Shown here in pieces: positions 22,602 through 34,629 of a stretch of 64,000 nucleotides of DNA (positions are counted from its first letter, which is position 1; the number at the start of each line of letters is the position of its first letter). Source of the DNA: Macrocystis pyrifera (Eukaryota; Sar; Phaeophyceae; Laminariales; Laminariaceae); assembly GCA_031763025.1 (NCBI GenBank), contig JASSKH010000024.1, positions 7,835,023 through 7,899,022 on the forward strand. The letters are read 5' to 3'. Under the pieces are notes generated by a model. It worked only from the letters and a program-made list of their open reading frames with translations, had not been told where the DNA came from and ran no database searches. Made by a program: the position numbers and the translations under genes.

Positions 22602-22859
22602 ATGAGGGACGCCGCCCTGGCCGTGACAACACTGGCTTGTGTTGTCGTGGCCTGGCACAGCAACCTCAACTGGCTGCGACCGTCCAGGAGCGAGGGCCGG
22701 AGATCACGCAAGCGAGTAAGCTTCTGCGAAGCCGACAACACCGTCATTCACGACAGCGTCGAGTATCTTTCTCGGGAGGAGCGGAAGGCGCTCTGTTGGT
22801 CGCCGGCCGAGCTCCGTGAGTCGCAATTCGATGGCTGGCTCGAGGATTGGGGGTCATAA
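22602..22859 (+). CDS. Small single-exon protein with RVSF/TVI motif
   Basis: 85 codons, ATG to TAA. Residues about 3-19 are hydrophobic (ALAVTTLACVVVAW), a likely signal anchor or targeting segment. A basic stretch RRSRKRVSF follows, then TVIHDSVEYLSREERKALCW and SPAEL. RVSF-x-E-x-x-TVI followed by Y-S-x-EER-x-x-[LM]-W is, from memory, a recurrent module of stramenopile genomes of unknown function; RVSF also fits the PP1-docking pattern RVxF. It is divergent to the methyltransferase gene, with 463 bp between the two start codons, so a shared promoter is possible. No poly(A) signal was identified. The role is unknown. Confidence 0.6.
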   Translation: MRDAALAVTTLACVVVAWHSNLNWLRPSRSEGRRSRKRVSFCEADNTVIHDSVEYLSREERKALCWSPAELRESQFDGWLEDWGS

Positions 22860-24229
22860 AGGTGGTCTCGATCGTACTGCTGCTACGCGGCGCTCCAGAT
22901 GGATCATGGACGACAGGTGGAGATGGTCCGCTTGAAGGAGGATGGTTTGGTGAAGTACTGTGGTATTGACCGATGGCACGTGGTGTCAGGAGGCTAGCGT
23001 GTACTCCGTTGTCGCACGTGTTGCTTTCGGGTCTATGTAGCTAAAGACCCAAACCAGGCCGTTCATTCAAGGCTCTTATCTGCCAGGTCAGGTCAGAGGT
23101 TGTACTGCTGCGATGATGTCATCGAGCCAAACTACTTGATTTTGGTGCTTGAGAGTACGAGTACCTTTCTTTTTTTCAACTGCAAATGCTCTACGCACTC
23201 ACGTGTCTGACATTTGTCTGCCTGTCTGTCCCTTCCTCAGGGTGTTAGCGTTGGGAAAGATGGCTCGTTTACGTAGCGCGGAGCTTGCTCCGATCTTTGT
23301 TGCATTCCTCTCCGCGAGAGGGAGGAAGCTTGCAGGGTCGCTTCACGATAGTTTCGTGCTGTGCTTTCGTGTGCTGTCCAGTTTTTTCTTCCCTTCATGC
23401 CACGTTGATTTTGGCAGAATGTATTTGTGTGTGTGTTGCGTACTGCTGTAGTGTGTATGTTTCGTGAGCGCGAGCTTTGATTGCTCTGCGCCGCACACGT
23501 CGTGGTGTCTCTTGTGCTTCGTACGAGTACTCGTTCAGGGCACAAGGGAAGCGCCTCATGTGGCGTGCTCCGTGTTTCGTTTCCCGTAAACGTCTTCATT
23601 TCTATTCGTGCGTAATTGGGTACCGGTACGTAGTGGCTAGGTAGTTTGTTTCTGACTGCAGAAAAAAATGAAATACGAATATCGAAATTGTAGCTGAATG
23701 TGCTGTCCCCTTCGCGTTTCTGTTTTTGCGCGTTTGTTTGTTTTTTCACTTCCCCTCGCTCGTGCAACCATGCACAACTTGGCCGTAGTCGTACGTACAC
23801 CACCGTGGTGCACCAGTCATACGTAGCCTCTGACGTCATTTAGACAAGTAGCAGTTGGTTGATCACTACTCCTGCTGTACGTACTCGTCCGTGATATCAT
23901 GAAAACTTGTACGGTTCAACCCGCGCATATGGGATATATCGCGGTTATGGTCATTCAGCGCATTTTCATTTTGACCAGCGCCGGATTGCCAATTTGTATT
24001 TTACGAGTTACATACGAGAGTACACGTAAGCTCATACAATAAAACAGTACGAGTGGCAGAAGTGGCAGTAGAGGAGGCCCAGGCAGGGAGATCTCGTTCG
24101 TCCCCCTGAAAAGCTCGTAGTAGTTGAGGAAGGTTGTAGGTTCCCCCCACTCTCCTCTCGAGAACGGCTCTACGCCGTGTCATCGGTGCCTGCTGATTTT
24201 GTAGCTGTTGCGCGTTCATGACCACCAAA
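22860..24229. other. No gene recognised
   Basis: Sequence downstream of the 85-codon gene. A 200-codon minus-strand frame at 23237-23839 has no domain and ordinary composition; not called. Confidence 0.4.
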
Positions 24230-24319
24230 TACCACTCTGGTCTCAAAATAGAAAGAACTATTGGATTGATTGAGGTTGATGGAAAAAAAACGGTCCTCAT
24301 ATTTCGGTCCAGAGTGGTG
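24230..24319. mobile_element. Hairpin MITE, CACTCTGG type (family 2)
   Basis: Ends taccactctggtctcaaaat and atttcggtccagagtggtg are inverted repeats. Confidence 0.7.
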
Positions 24320-26062
24320 TGTATGTTGATTGCCGGTCCTTTTGATAAGTTCGGCCCGTCAAGGCCTCTTTTGACTGATTATACTATTTTTTAGTGTGAG
24401 GAGTTCCTTTGCGGCTGACCGTCAACCCGTTCAGGACTGCACTCCCATTATGGGAGACCAAAACACTTGAAATTAGAGTCAGCTTCAGGGTTCTGTGCAG
24501 TGCAGTAGTAAAAAGCGTGCAGTCAACCGGCATATTTTGACGGCGGTATGTACCGCTGCCTCCCGCTCGCGTCACGCGCAGCTTGCCAGCAGGGAACACA
24601 AGAACTTACGATGGTGCAACGCCATGAATGAACCACGACTCGACGCGACTCGACTCGACTCGCGTGGAACGTACCGGGCTTTTTCTTGCTATGTCGTACT
24701 CTGTAGTCAGTCAGAAAGTCTCATGGGTGTCGTCGTGTGTGTGCTCGCTTTCCCCATTTTTTCGCCCGCTGCGCTGCTGCATGCACGTTGTTTGGGGCAA
24801 ATCACTTGGATTTAGAGTGGGCTCGTGGTGGAAGGGTCAAGACTCGCAATCTCGTAATTTGTCGTAACGGTGCAAAGTGTTTTTTCAGCCGGACGATGCT
24901 CCGTTTTCCAGTTCGGAGAATCGTACAAAGGCACAGGGGACAAGGATGCAGGAGGAGGTAGAATTTTTACGGCACTCCGTAGAGCGGTAATTGACGGTCA
25001 AAGCTCAGCAAAGTTCAGCCAGGTTCAGCTCGTACTACTGTAGTAGTGGATGGCTGAAGGTTTTAACAGAACCGTTACGGTTCTCGTAACAATACTGAGT
25101 AGGTGAAGTTGTGTCGGCTGAGGCATTCTGCGCGTACGCCGTGCGTACCCGTTTGATGAGGTACTAGTGTCGGTAGAGGCTTACGCACCAAGCAACGGTA
25201 CCCAGTACCTGCTGCTGTTGTTTGACTCCTTCGTAGTTTTGGGTACTCTCGATACGAGAAACCTCTTCGCGTACGTACCAGTTACGAGAGGGCACGAAGT
25301 AGGAGTCTTGTCTCTTTGTAGCTTTGCGGCCGCCACAGTCGGCGGTAGCAGCCGCGGTGCTGCCGGCGGCAAGTGGTGTTAGTTTTTAGTGTTAAAGCAT
25401 TTATTTCAATATTAACTTGCGTACAGTGCGCACCTTATAGCTAAAGACGTTTCTTCGAGTGTAGAAGATAGTGTTGTAACAGTAGGTACCAGTTGTCTTG
25501 AAATGTAAGGACCGTTTAGGTATTCAATGAATACCCAAACGTTTCTTACTTTTGCGGACAGGGTGGTGTATGTGTGGGGTATTGATTTATGAAGCTTTAT
25601 CGGAAAGCCTCACGTTGTTGGAAAGCCTCGTTTACTTGCAATAGGTATCGTATTGTTAGGTTTGTTTCGTAATTCGTCAAGGTGTGTACGTTGTCTTAAA
25701 TCTTTCGCGTATTCACAGCGTTGAGGTCAATTTTTGAAAAGTCGTTCGCCGCCGTGGTTGATGATGGAAAAGCGCGCGCTCCGGCGGTCTACATGAACAA
25801 CCAACCACAATCTCTTTTTTGCTTTTTTTGGGAACTGCGACAGCAGTAAGCAAGACTATATAATAACAGCAGCAGTCTATTTCAGTATCTTGAGTGTATT
25901 GTCATTCGGGGAATTACATTGTTTTTTTTTTAATTCCAGGGAGGGATTGTGTGGTTGTTTTTCTGATAGAGAACCCTTTTCACAGTAGGAAACCCCCTCT
26001 CCACCACCTCAAGGGTGGGAAATTGGTATCGAGTCGTCGTACTCCTATATATATATACCGAG
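24320..26062. other. No gene recognised
   Basis: Apparently unique sequence. Contains a partial family 2 hairpin near 25498-25563 (taaggaccgtttaggtattc and its near complement). No exon supported. Confidence 0.4.
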
Positions 26063-26146
26063 TATCACTCTGGACGGAAATATAACGACCGTTTAGGTGT
26101 TGATATGAACACCCAAACGTTCCTTATATTTCCGTCCAGAGTTATA
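26063..26146. mobile_element. Family 2 hairpin MITE
   Basis: tatcactctggacggaaata with a near-perfect complement (tatttccgtccagagttata); loop around gatatgaac. Confidence 0.85.
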
Positions 26147-26173
26147 GATTTTGTGCCAGTAGAGGCTACGAAG

Positions 26174-26258
26174 TACCACTCTGGTCGGAAATGTAAGGAC
26201 CGATTGGTCTTCATATTAATGTCTAAGCGGTCCTTATAGTTCCGTTCAGAGTGGTGGT
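26174..26258. mobile_element. Family 2 hairpin MITE
   Basis: taccactctggtcggaaatg with complement tagttccgttcagagtggtg, 27 bases from the previous copy. Confidence 0.85.
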
Positions 26259-26319
26259 AGTTTTTGGTGTTCGTTTTCGTTTGTTGTTGGTGAAGTAGAG
26301 AGAGGGAGGGTGCTGCGGG

Positions 26320-26534
26320 AATATGCTCGGTGATTTTTTTTGCGAAGGAGAGGGTGTTGAGGGATTGTTTCGGTGTTTTTTTGCGAGGGAGAACGGGTGT
26401 TTCTGGAATTATTCTCTCGTGTTGTCCTGGAGAAGGAGAGAGAGGGAGAAGGTGTCGCAGGATTATTCTATGTGTTTTTCTGGCGAAGGAGAAAGAGGGT
26501 GTTACGGGATTGTACTCGGTGTTTTTTGGCGAAG

Positions 26535-26587
<53 letters not shown>

Positions 26588-26600
26588 CGAAGGGTGTTAC
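26320..26600. repeat. Minisatellite of GAAGGAGA...GGTGTT units with a GA run
   Basis: Four to five diverged ~65-base units containing cgaaggagagggtgt and ttttttgcgaa, then about 45 bases of (GA)n at 26538-26582. Confidence 0.7.
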
Positions 26601-27936
26601 GGGATTATCGTACGCGGGCAGTGATTTGATTGGTGTGTTATCGGCTCTGCAGATTACTACCCGCATGAGTTCAGGCATGACGTTATAGCTTAAAAAGACA
26701 AATGGGTGTACATGGCATAGACGCTCCACGCTCGTAACACCCAATTCCCCTGTTAGTGAAGGGCGAAGGTGGCGGCGGCGTGGAGGGGGTACGTGGAATG
26801 AGATAACCCTCAGAAGATACAATTTCCTGCCAAGTTTGGGGGGGCGGGGGGGGGCGGATGGGGGGGGTACGCGGAATGGCTATAGTACGCAGAGATCTAA
26901 GTATTATCTGGTATGGGTGGGTTACAGGATTCCTGGAATGATGTGATTACGAATAAATCAATTTCCGCCATGTAGATCAGGTGTATGTACCTGGTACGTT
27001 GCGCGTATGGCGGGCGGGATAGGGGGAGCTCTCTCGGTAGGGTTGGGTACAAAATCTCATGGGTTGATTCGACAAAATAGATATATGGGGTGCTGGGTGG
27101 CTGGTCTTTTGTGCTGCAGGCACAGGCAGAGCAAAGCACCGGGGGGGTGTGTGGTAGTACAGGTGGCAGTGCCTAGTTAGATCCAAGGGGGCCAGGAGAA
27201 AATCGTTTTTTTTTTTCCCCCTCGTGGGAACAGTTGCCCACATCTTGGCGGGAGTACCTCGGGAACTAGAGTTTCTGGATGACTGGTGTTTTCGAGGGAG
27301 CCAGGCAGCGCACCCTAGTAGGCTGCCTCAATTTTTTACGAAATCATCAATTTATGCAAAAAAAAAAAAAAAAAAAAAACTACGACTGCTTTTTCTTATT
27401 CTTGGTGATGCATGATTGGTCATGGTTTTGGAATGAACTCGCCGGGAAAAGAGTGGCACTGGCTGCCAGACGGTGTTCCTTGCCTTGACGCTGTGTTCAT
27501 TAGTGCTCTCACCACCGCCTGCTAATAAGCGGTGAGGTCCTGATATGAGTCTTCAGGTGGTGTATTTGCACACGCTGTATTCCAGCTCTGTAATGACTCC
27601 GGCAATAATCTCCCGGAGCTTTCTCTCTCGCCCAGCGGCTCCTCCTCTTTGGGTTGAGTGAGCACTCTCCGCTCCTCTCTCTCGTGAGTTTTTTTTTTGC
27701 TGTTTTTCGTTCGCTGATTTTTCGTTGTCGTCGTTTCGCTCCGCCATCATTTGCTGATCCTTGCGTTTACTATTAATGGCGATCGCCTGGAACTGGTTTA
27801 TTATCTCTACCGTAGGCATGCCCTCCCTCCGCACTCCACGCTGGCTGCTGCTTTGTCTTGCCCAGCGCGGCTCCTCTCGACCGAGAGTGTTGTGGGTGGT
27901 TTTCGCTCCCTCCCCTTGAGAGAGTTTCGTTCACTA
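26600..27936. other. No gene recognised
   Basis: Contains a 20-base A run at 27359-27379 and related segments near 27600-27930 and 28520-28830 (gctccacgctgctgctt, gcccagcgcggctcctc) that look like a diverged duplicated repeat. Confidence 0.35.
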
Positions 27937-28043
27937 TTACGGGGGACCATAGTAAATAGGACCAAATATTGTTAGTAAAAATAGGGAAATATATAATTTT
28001 TTTTATGTATACCATAGGTCCTATTAACTATGGACCCCCGTAA
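27937..28043. mobile_element. Family 1 MITE
   Basis: Complete TIRs, TA on both sides. Confidence 0.9.
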
Positions 28044-28236
28044 TATACCATACTACTACAGTAAACTCTGATTGATGGGTGATCGGCGCCATAGCATCCA
28101 CCCTTTCTTGTCACTTTGCTGGTCCTTGCCTTGTATTGTGTGAACGCCGGCGGTCGCCCCCCCCCCCTCCCACCGCCTCCCCTTGCACAATGTGGGCGCA
28201 AAAAAAAAAGGTGGGGCAGACGTTTTGAACAAACTA

Positions 28237-28341
28237 TTACGGGGGTCCATAGTTAACAGGACCTATGGTACACATAAAAACCTATATATTTACCTATGTT
28301 TACTAAGAAAATTTGGTCCCGTTAACTATGGACCCCCGTAA
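28237..28341. mobile_element. Family 1 MITE
   Basis: Complete TIRs, TA flanks; interior inverted relative to the copy at 27937, from which it is separated by only 193 bases. Confidence 0.9.
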
Positions 28342-28980
28342 TATTAATGATTCAAACACCACAACAAAGTTTCGACAACCTCTCAATTCGGTAGTCTTGA
28401 TAAGCGTGCTTCATTATTCAAAGTCTCCACACGGAGTTTTTTTACACCCAAGTTGTGCGGGGGGGGGGGGGGGGCGGTCCCGGCCACCCGTGCAGTGATT
28501 GCTCCAAACAGGTTAGTGTCTACACCCTCCCTCCCTCGCTCACTCCACGCTGCTGCTTCGCCTCGCCCAGCGCGGTTCTTCCCGATCGAGAGTGTTTAGT
28601 GGTTTTCGCTCCTTCCTTTCGAGATGTCGTCGTTCGCTGATTTATGTCGTCGTCAAAATAGCGCACACCAACAACCACCATCCACTATTGCTCAGATCCT
28701 TGTCGTTTGTCATGTGATCGCTCCAAGTCTGTTTTACCTCCACACCGACTGCTGCTCCGTCTAACCCTGCGTGGCTCTCCTCGGCCGAGTGAGTCTCCTC
28801 TCGAGAGTGTTTCTTTCGCCAATCAGATCTGCGTTGGTATTGTCGCCGCAGCGTCCATCCACCTATCACCGCAGGTCCTTGTACGTATACGTAGGACAGA
28901 TAGATAGACAATCTATTTATTTCCATTTTATGATCTGGACCTTCCAAGGCAGACAAATTCCTGATGTGTAGAATCTACTA

Positions 28981-29085
28981 TTACGGGGGTCCATAGTTAA
29001 CGGGACCAAATATTGTTAGTAAAAATAGGTAAATATATAGGTTTTCATGTATGCCATAGGTCCTATTAACTATGTACCCCCGTAA
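28981..29085. mobile_element. Family 1 MITE
   Basis: Complete TIRs, TA flanks; one mismatch in the right arm (ctatgtaccc). Confidence 0.9.
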
Positions 29086-29504
29086 TACTACAGTAGCTCA
29101 TCGTGTAGCATATCATAAACTTGATCTAGTTCTTTCAAGAGCAGATAGATATATTCCTGATCTGTAGGATCTAGCTCGTGTTGCCCTGCGGGAGGAGCCG
29201 GGCATTCTGCATGATCTAGGACATATCTCATAGATGGGATCTGTACTGTACACACCATGAAGTGCGGATCGATCGATGATTTGTCCGCGCAGTGTGCAGA
29301 CATTTTCGTGCGCCCTCCCGTGGCGGTGCATTATCAGGGACCGCTGCACACAACGCGAGTGTGGGGGATGTGGGCGAGGAAACCGCTTTTACTTTAGGGG
29401 ACCGCATTATTTGCGTTTTGGGCAACAAAATGCGTGGGGCCGCGCGGTAGCGGTGCCGAATCCGTTTTTTTTATTGTTGTTGTTGTTGTTCTCGCATTAA
29501 TATT

Positions 29505-30000
29505 GTAAGGACAACCCTGGGCTGGGTAGCCGATCGGTCTTTTGCCCGCCCTATAACCCAGGAAGTAACACCTTTACATTTGGCGTCGTCGGCAGGACAC
29601 GGGTTCGAATCTCACTTCGAACGTTTCTTTTATAGAAACGCTCGCGCGTGCGGTCCTCACGAAGGCACATCTCCCTTGTTCGCCGGGCGGGTTCGAACCT
29701 CACTTCGAACGTTTCTTTCATCGAAACGCTCGCGCGTGCGGTCCTTATGAAGACACGTCTCCCCGGTTCCCCAGGGTATTGAAACGAAGCGGGTAGGTCG
29801 GCGTGCGGCCGTATGCAGTACCAGCGCCCCAAAGATCCCGCCGTTCAGAGGCGGGGAGAGTGCTGTAAGGGTTACCCCGGACTGGGAAATCGATCGATAT
29901 TTTACGCCTCTAGCTCAGTAGGTAACACCTTCACATTAACTCGTGTCCGAAATATTGACTCCATGGCCGCAGGACAGGCTCCAAAAAAGTGGAGCGGTAG
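29505..30000 (+). mobile_element. tRNA-like short element cluster
   Basis: A-box-like ctagctcagtaggtaacacc at 29911-29930 and B-box-like gggttcgaatctc and gggttcgaacctc at 29601 and 29690, each followed by acttcgaacgtttctttt. The unit ccgtatgcagtaccagcgcc ... ccccaaagatcccgccgttc recurs near 50270-50310. The arrangement suggests several SINE pieces inserted together. Confidence 0.55.
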
Positions 30001-30287
30001 GTTTATAGGGGTGCCGAATCGTTTTATTTTTTTCATGCGTGGGTGGGTTCAATTCATGGCGCGTTCTCCAACGCGAAAACACCCATCCAACGTACTGAAT
30101 TAACGTAACGTATACGAGAGAGAGAGCGTGGCGACAACATTTTGTGCATCCTAAGGATTGTAACGGCTGAGCTTCGTTTCCTGTCAAACGCCAACCGAAG
30201 AGGTAGCATATTTGTGGTACGTCTGCTTAAACCTCGGCGTTCCAGTGTACTTACCGTAGCAGGTTGCGCCTGCTTGTTGTTTGTTCC

Positions 30288-30483
30288 CAGGGCTCTTCAC
30301 GGATCATGACCCGACCCGCGCGGGTTGATGGGTCAGGCGTTTTTCGAAATCTCGCGGGTCGGGTCGGGTCGGGTCGGGCCGGGAGGCTTTCAAATTCTCA
30401 CGGATGGGCCTGTGATGCCCTTGCTCGACCCGGCCCGGCCTGACCCGCGAGGCTCGACCCGAGACCCGCCGCGAACAACCCTG
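30288..30483. mobile_element. hAT-like element, 196 bp
   Basis: Begins cagggctcttcacggatcat, ends with gcgaacaaccctg; interior GGGTCG/GACCCG. Flanking 8-mers are only loosely alike. Confidence 0.7.
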
Positions 30484-30604
30484 TTTATTGTGCATGCTCT
30501 TCGCTTGTTTCTGCCCAGCTCAACTCGCAAGGATTCTAACCTGGTGTCGTACACATGTTGCTACCCGGGTACACGTCCGGAAGCGCTTGCAGAGTACACG
30601 CAGG

Positions 30605-30870
30605 GTGTACGTACGTTAAAAAAAAACAAATCCGATACCCCAGGGGCCTCCGTGAAGAAGAGAAAACGACATACTACACCCCCAGAGGTCGGAATGGGAA
30701 AAAAAACGTTGCAACCGTTGTGATCACATGATGAAACACATGATGAAATAAGAAAAAACTTTTTTTTTTTCATTATCTCTTCATTTTTTTCACTTGGTTC
30801 TAGAAACCCCCCGCCCCTGTCTAGCGAAAAAAAAATGTGTCGGTTCACATTTATTTTATTTTTTTCCAAC
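30605..30870 (-). repeat. Dispersed A/T-tract repeat, copy 2
   Basis: Inverted relative of 190-420: shares cacccccagaggtcggaatg, the region around gtgatcacatgatgaaa, and cacttggttctag. The pair is clearly diverged. Confidence 0.65.
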
Positions 30871-31610
30871 CGCTCTTGGATACCCCGCTACGTACCCATT
30901 TTCGACACCGAGACAGGGGGGCTAAACTGAGTGGAAAAACAACCTGGTAGAAAAAAAAATCGCTTTCCGGAAAAATCGTCCGGAAATCCCATCACACAGG
31001 TTTGTTTCTTCATTAAATACTTTTTTAGGAGTGTGATATCGTTGTGACTTTTTTTTTTGTCGTGCGCCCCTGCCCTTTACGACGAAAAAAATACGCATCG
31101 TTTCTTACGAGGAGTGAGATATTGTTGTGACTTTTCTTGTCGTGCGCCCCTCTGCCCTACACGACGACATACACATCGTTTCTTACGAGCGCGCGAAAAC
31201 CGAATTTCTTTTCCGGCACACACACAGCAGTGAAAATTCCCCAGTTTCGTCCGAGGTCCTCTATAAATGGAAAGACCAAATAAATATAACATCCAATGAA
31301 TCCACAGTATATTTAAAAACTACAGCAGTATGTACAGTCGTAGCAATATCTTAGCAGCAAAAACCGGGGGAAAAAATACGGTACGTTCTACCTTATACAT
31401 CCATGCACAAAAGGCGGGGGTACCGCACTACCTCCACAGCGGTAGCTGTTGTGGCAACAAATCGCGCTAGATAAACGAGCACCCATCTGCTGCAACAAAT
31501 CACGACGCAGTTTTTTTTTCCACAGCAAAAACCAAAAGCTGCGCTAGCCCGCATCCTACCACGTCGCGCAACCCGGAGCTATCGTAGTTGGCTCCACACC
31601 CGGCACAGCA
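30871..31610. other. No gene recognised
   Basis: Contains a short direct duplication: gtgatatcgttgtgacttt at about 31032 and gagatattgttgtgacttt at about 31110, each followed by tcgtgcgcccct. No exon supported. Confidence 0.35.
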
Positions 31611-32179
31611 ATCAGTGTGATTTTCGGGGCGTCGTCGGCGGTGGGGGGGGGGGTGGGGGAGGGAGCGCTCTCAACCACCTGTACGTACGTATGTAGGAAC
31701 AAAAGGGCGTTGGCAATTTACGCGGCGGCATATAGCATAGGGTCCCCTTTTGAGCTGGGTGAAACCGGAGAGATCTGGACCGGAGCCGGGTCTCTCCTCG
31801 CCGTTTAACCGAAAACCTCCGTTCATGCCTTGCTTTGTGCAGGTCGCGACAAACCAAACAGGTCACACGACGAGACGAAACCAGAAACCTTCGTATGTAT
31901 GCCTTTTCTACCGGCGCACACGTGTTGACTTTGACGACTGCTACACCAAAAAAGTACCCGCCAGCAGCGCCGAGTTCGGTTCCCGGCGAGAGCTACTACT
32001 GCACCAGATGCGCTGTTTGTTTTACTCTCATTTTCGTTTCGGCTGGCTACTGCCGATGTGACGTCGATTTTCGACGTGGCGTTTTTCGAGCATGGCGATG
32101 GTGGCTGCCGACTGGCGGGGTCGATGTCCACTGGCATCACCACTGTCGTCACCACCACCACCACCACCACCACCACCAC

Positions 32180-32315
32180 GTAATGATAAGCTTTCTCTTC
32201 GAGAGGGCGGGCTGCTCGCCGGGAACCCAGCTTCTGCAGCGGCCTGCCCCGTATCTCGGCGATGTTGTCGGCCAGCGCCTCTGAGGAGATGACCACCACC
32301 CTGGGGAGTCGACAC
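32180..32315 (-). CDS. Candidate exon, unknown function
   Basis: 45 codons, cgcag|G to CATTAC|gtggtg: RLPRVVVISSEALADNIAEI then RGRPLQKLGSRRAARPLEE. Third-position GC bias is strong and the acceptor follows a pyrimidine-rich stretch. The donor is the first unit of a (GTG)n run, like exon 4 of the methyltransferase. Family not recognised; a loose resemblance to alanine-racemase-type N-termini is too weak to name. Confidence 0.4.
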
Positions 32316-32329
32316 CTGCGAAAACTCGG

Positions 32330-32940
32330 AACCGGGAGTGAGAGGGGCGGGTTGAGTTTCCATGGGGTTTCCACGGGGTTTTCCAACGAGACGTGTTCAT
32401 GCCGCCGATCTTGCGAAGCCCGGCACTCGGAACCAGGAATGGGAGGGGGGGGGGGGGGGGGGGGGGGGGGGTTCGTTCGTTAGCTTTCCAAAGGATCGTG
32501 TTTTCGCGTTGGCCGGGTTGGGTTTCCAATAGCTTTTCGAAGAGGCGTGTTGTACGGCGTCGGGTTGGGTTTCCATCTGGCCTTCTAAGAAGCGTGTTTT
32601 TACGCCGTCGGGTTGGGTTTCTGTTAACCCTTCAAAGAAGCGTGTTTTACGCTGTTGGGTTAGAGGTTTTTAAAAAAAGTGTGCCTACGTTGGTGCCTTG
32701 CGAAGCTCGGAAAGTCTCGGAACAGGGAATGAGGAGGGGGGTGAGGGTTTCCATGCGTTCACCATTGAGATTCTAATCAAACCTACCTGGTAGGTGTTTG
32801 CGTCGCCAACCTACAAAGCGGGGAACTCGAGACCGCGAATGAGAGAGGGGTTAAGTCTATGGGGTTCCACTGGGATATCAAAGAAGCGTATTTTTGTCGA
32901 TGACTCGCGAAGCTAGGAGCTCAGAACCGAGAACAAGAAG
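32330..32940. repeat. VNTR with units of about 60 and 200 bases
   Basis: Repeated gttgggtttcca ... aagaagcgtgtttt ... cgccgtcg units, and longer repeats of tgcgaagctcgga...cggaaccgggaatgag. Includes a G run at 32443-32470. Begins close to the acceptor of the candidate exon at 32315. Confidence 0.7.
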
Positions 32941-33022
32941 GGGGGTTGGCGTTCCTTTCGGCTTACATTGGGCCTCCCACCGACCTACCCACCCACTCAC
33001 CCATGTGCCTCCGCACCCCTGC

Positions 33023-33180
33023 CGAAGAACGGCCCAGCCCAACCCAACACCAACCCAACCCAACCCAAAACCAACACAACCCAGTCCAAACCAACCCAAC
33101 CCAACCCAGTCCAACCCCGTCCTACCCAACCCAGTCCAACCAAGTCCAACCTAGTCCAACTCAACCCAACCCAACCCACT
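33023..33180. repeat. CCCAACCCAA/CCAGTCC array
   Basis: About 155 bases of caacccaacccaa and cagtccaacc units, adjacent to the donor of the candidate exon at 33206. Confidence 0.8.
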
Positions 33181-33205
33181 TGATGGCTTTGTCGTTTTCC
33201 CTCAC

Positions 33206-33522
33206 GAGAGGTGGGGCTATCATATGCGGCGGCCGCTCGCGCCGCGGCCTCTGCCGGGGCGCTGGTGGCAATCGTCTCTCGATTTTGTCGCGGCCTTCCG
33301 CCGCGCTCCCGCCCGTCCTGCCCCCGTATACTTTGCCGTGGGCTGGGCCTTGCCGGAGCCTCCCCCGTCTGCTGCTGCTGCTGCGTGGTTGGTGGTGAGA
33401 GAGGGCTGGAGCTGCTGCTGCTGCCGCGGCTGCGCGAGGTTTTGCTCGCCCTGTGCTTGCTGCTGCCGCTGCTGCTGCCTGCCGCCGCCGCCCCCGCCTC
33501 CGCCGCTGCTACTGCCTTCATT
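33206..33522 (-). CDS. Candidate exon, Ala/Ser/Gln-rich
   Basis: From cccaccag|A to ACCTCTC|gtgagg. MKAVAAAEAGAAAAG, a Ser-rich run, QQQQQTGEAPARPSPRQSIR and ETIATSAPAEAAARAAAAYD. Codon usage and clean splice sites suggest coding sequence, but it is low-complexity and has no domain. Phase (1) does not fit the exon at 32315 directly, so another exon would lie between. Confidence 0.35.
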
Positions 33523-33603
33523 CTGGTGGGTGGGCCGTTCCAGCGGGGTGTGGTTAGGAAGGGAACAGTGTTGGTGATGGTGGTGGTGGTGAAGGGGGTT
33601 CGC

Positions 33604-33705
33604 GGGGGGGGGGGGGTACTCATCTGTTGCCTGCCTTAGTCATTTGATCATTTGACCACGCATCCCTTCCGAGACAGAGCACCGTTCCTACTTCTAATAG
33701 ACACC
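33604..33705 (-). mobile_element. Type B C-tailed element (minus orientation)
   Basis: On the minus strand ctccg/ctctgtctcggaagggatg ... aactaaggcaggcaacagatgagtac-like end followed by 13 C. Matches the copies at 3664 and 45479. Confidence 0.7.
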
Positions 33706-33868
33706 CCCCCAACGTTAGGGGCGCTCAGCACGTTTGTTTTTTTCACATATATACAAGCTGGTTCAAAGCTGAATCCCCCAACGCGAACATGACGACGAAA
33801 ACGTCCGCGCAGTTTTGGCGAGTTAAACCCTGAAGGTGCACATGCTCGCGTGCTCGTTCCAAGAGCCC

Positions 33869-34131
33869 TGACGCGTTCGTACGCTAGAGGTATCACATTT
33901 CCGTTAAAATATTTTCTGAATGACGGGGTTCCTTAACCCAAAATCGTCGGAATGGTGCCAATGTTGTTTCGAAAAACGACGTAATTGTATACTTGGGCTA
34001 TGGGGTTATTCGTGCGGGATGCAATTTGTTTTTTTGCTGAAGTCAGTTTTCGGGCGAGGTGTGGAGCTCCTCAAGGTCAAGTGAGGAGCCTCAGGAAAAC
34101 TAGGGTGAACCTTTATCATAGAACGCCTCCC
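33869..34131. mobile_element. TIR element with TCTACGATAGAGG-type ends
   Basis: Shares gaatgacggggttcctt, gaaaaacgacg, cagttttcgggcgaggt and agaacgcctcc with 38284-38548. A third, more diverged relative occupies about 34250-34470. Confidence 0.65.
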
Positions 34132-34629
34132 CTTGCCGAAACCTCTGTCGAATCACATCCCACTTGGACCCTCGCCCGAGAGCGAAACAAGCCCACAACG
34201 GAGAGACTACCGACGCTTTCTACAATAGAGGCACCTGGTACCAGGTATCACTTTTCGGCCAGAATATTTTCTGACCGACCCGGCCTGCTTTTAACCCAAC
34301 ATTTTTGTTTTTTGAGTACCAAAAATACCTGGTAGCGTTTTTGCAACATTTATCGTGATACTCTTGGGCTTCGGGATGGTCCAGCCGGTCGCGCGATAAA
34401 ACTTTTCTCGAAATCAGTTTTCGGGGTGAACCCATGGGAGCTGCCTTAAGGTCGAGTGGGAACCATAGTTTAGTTCATGTGTCACTTCTACCACCGTAGC
34501 GTGACTCCACCGATCCCCGCTTCACTATCTAACTCTTTCAGGGAAGATATATTCCTGATCTGTATGATCTGGCGCATATTGCCGGGCGGGAGCCGTACTA
34601 TCTGCGTGATATAATACGAGGGGGACATA

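Noticed and set aside
23237-23839. A 200-codon minus-strand frame
   Set aside because: No domain, no low-entropy codon bias, no splice context or conserved motif; length alone is not enough.
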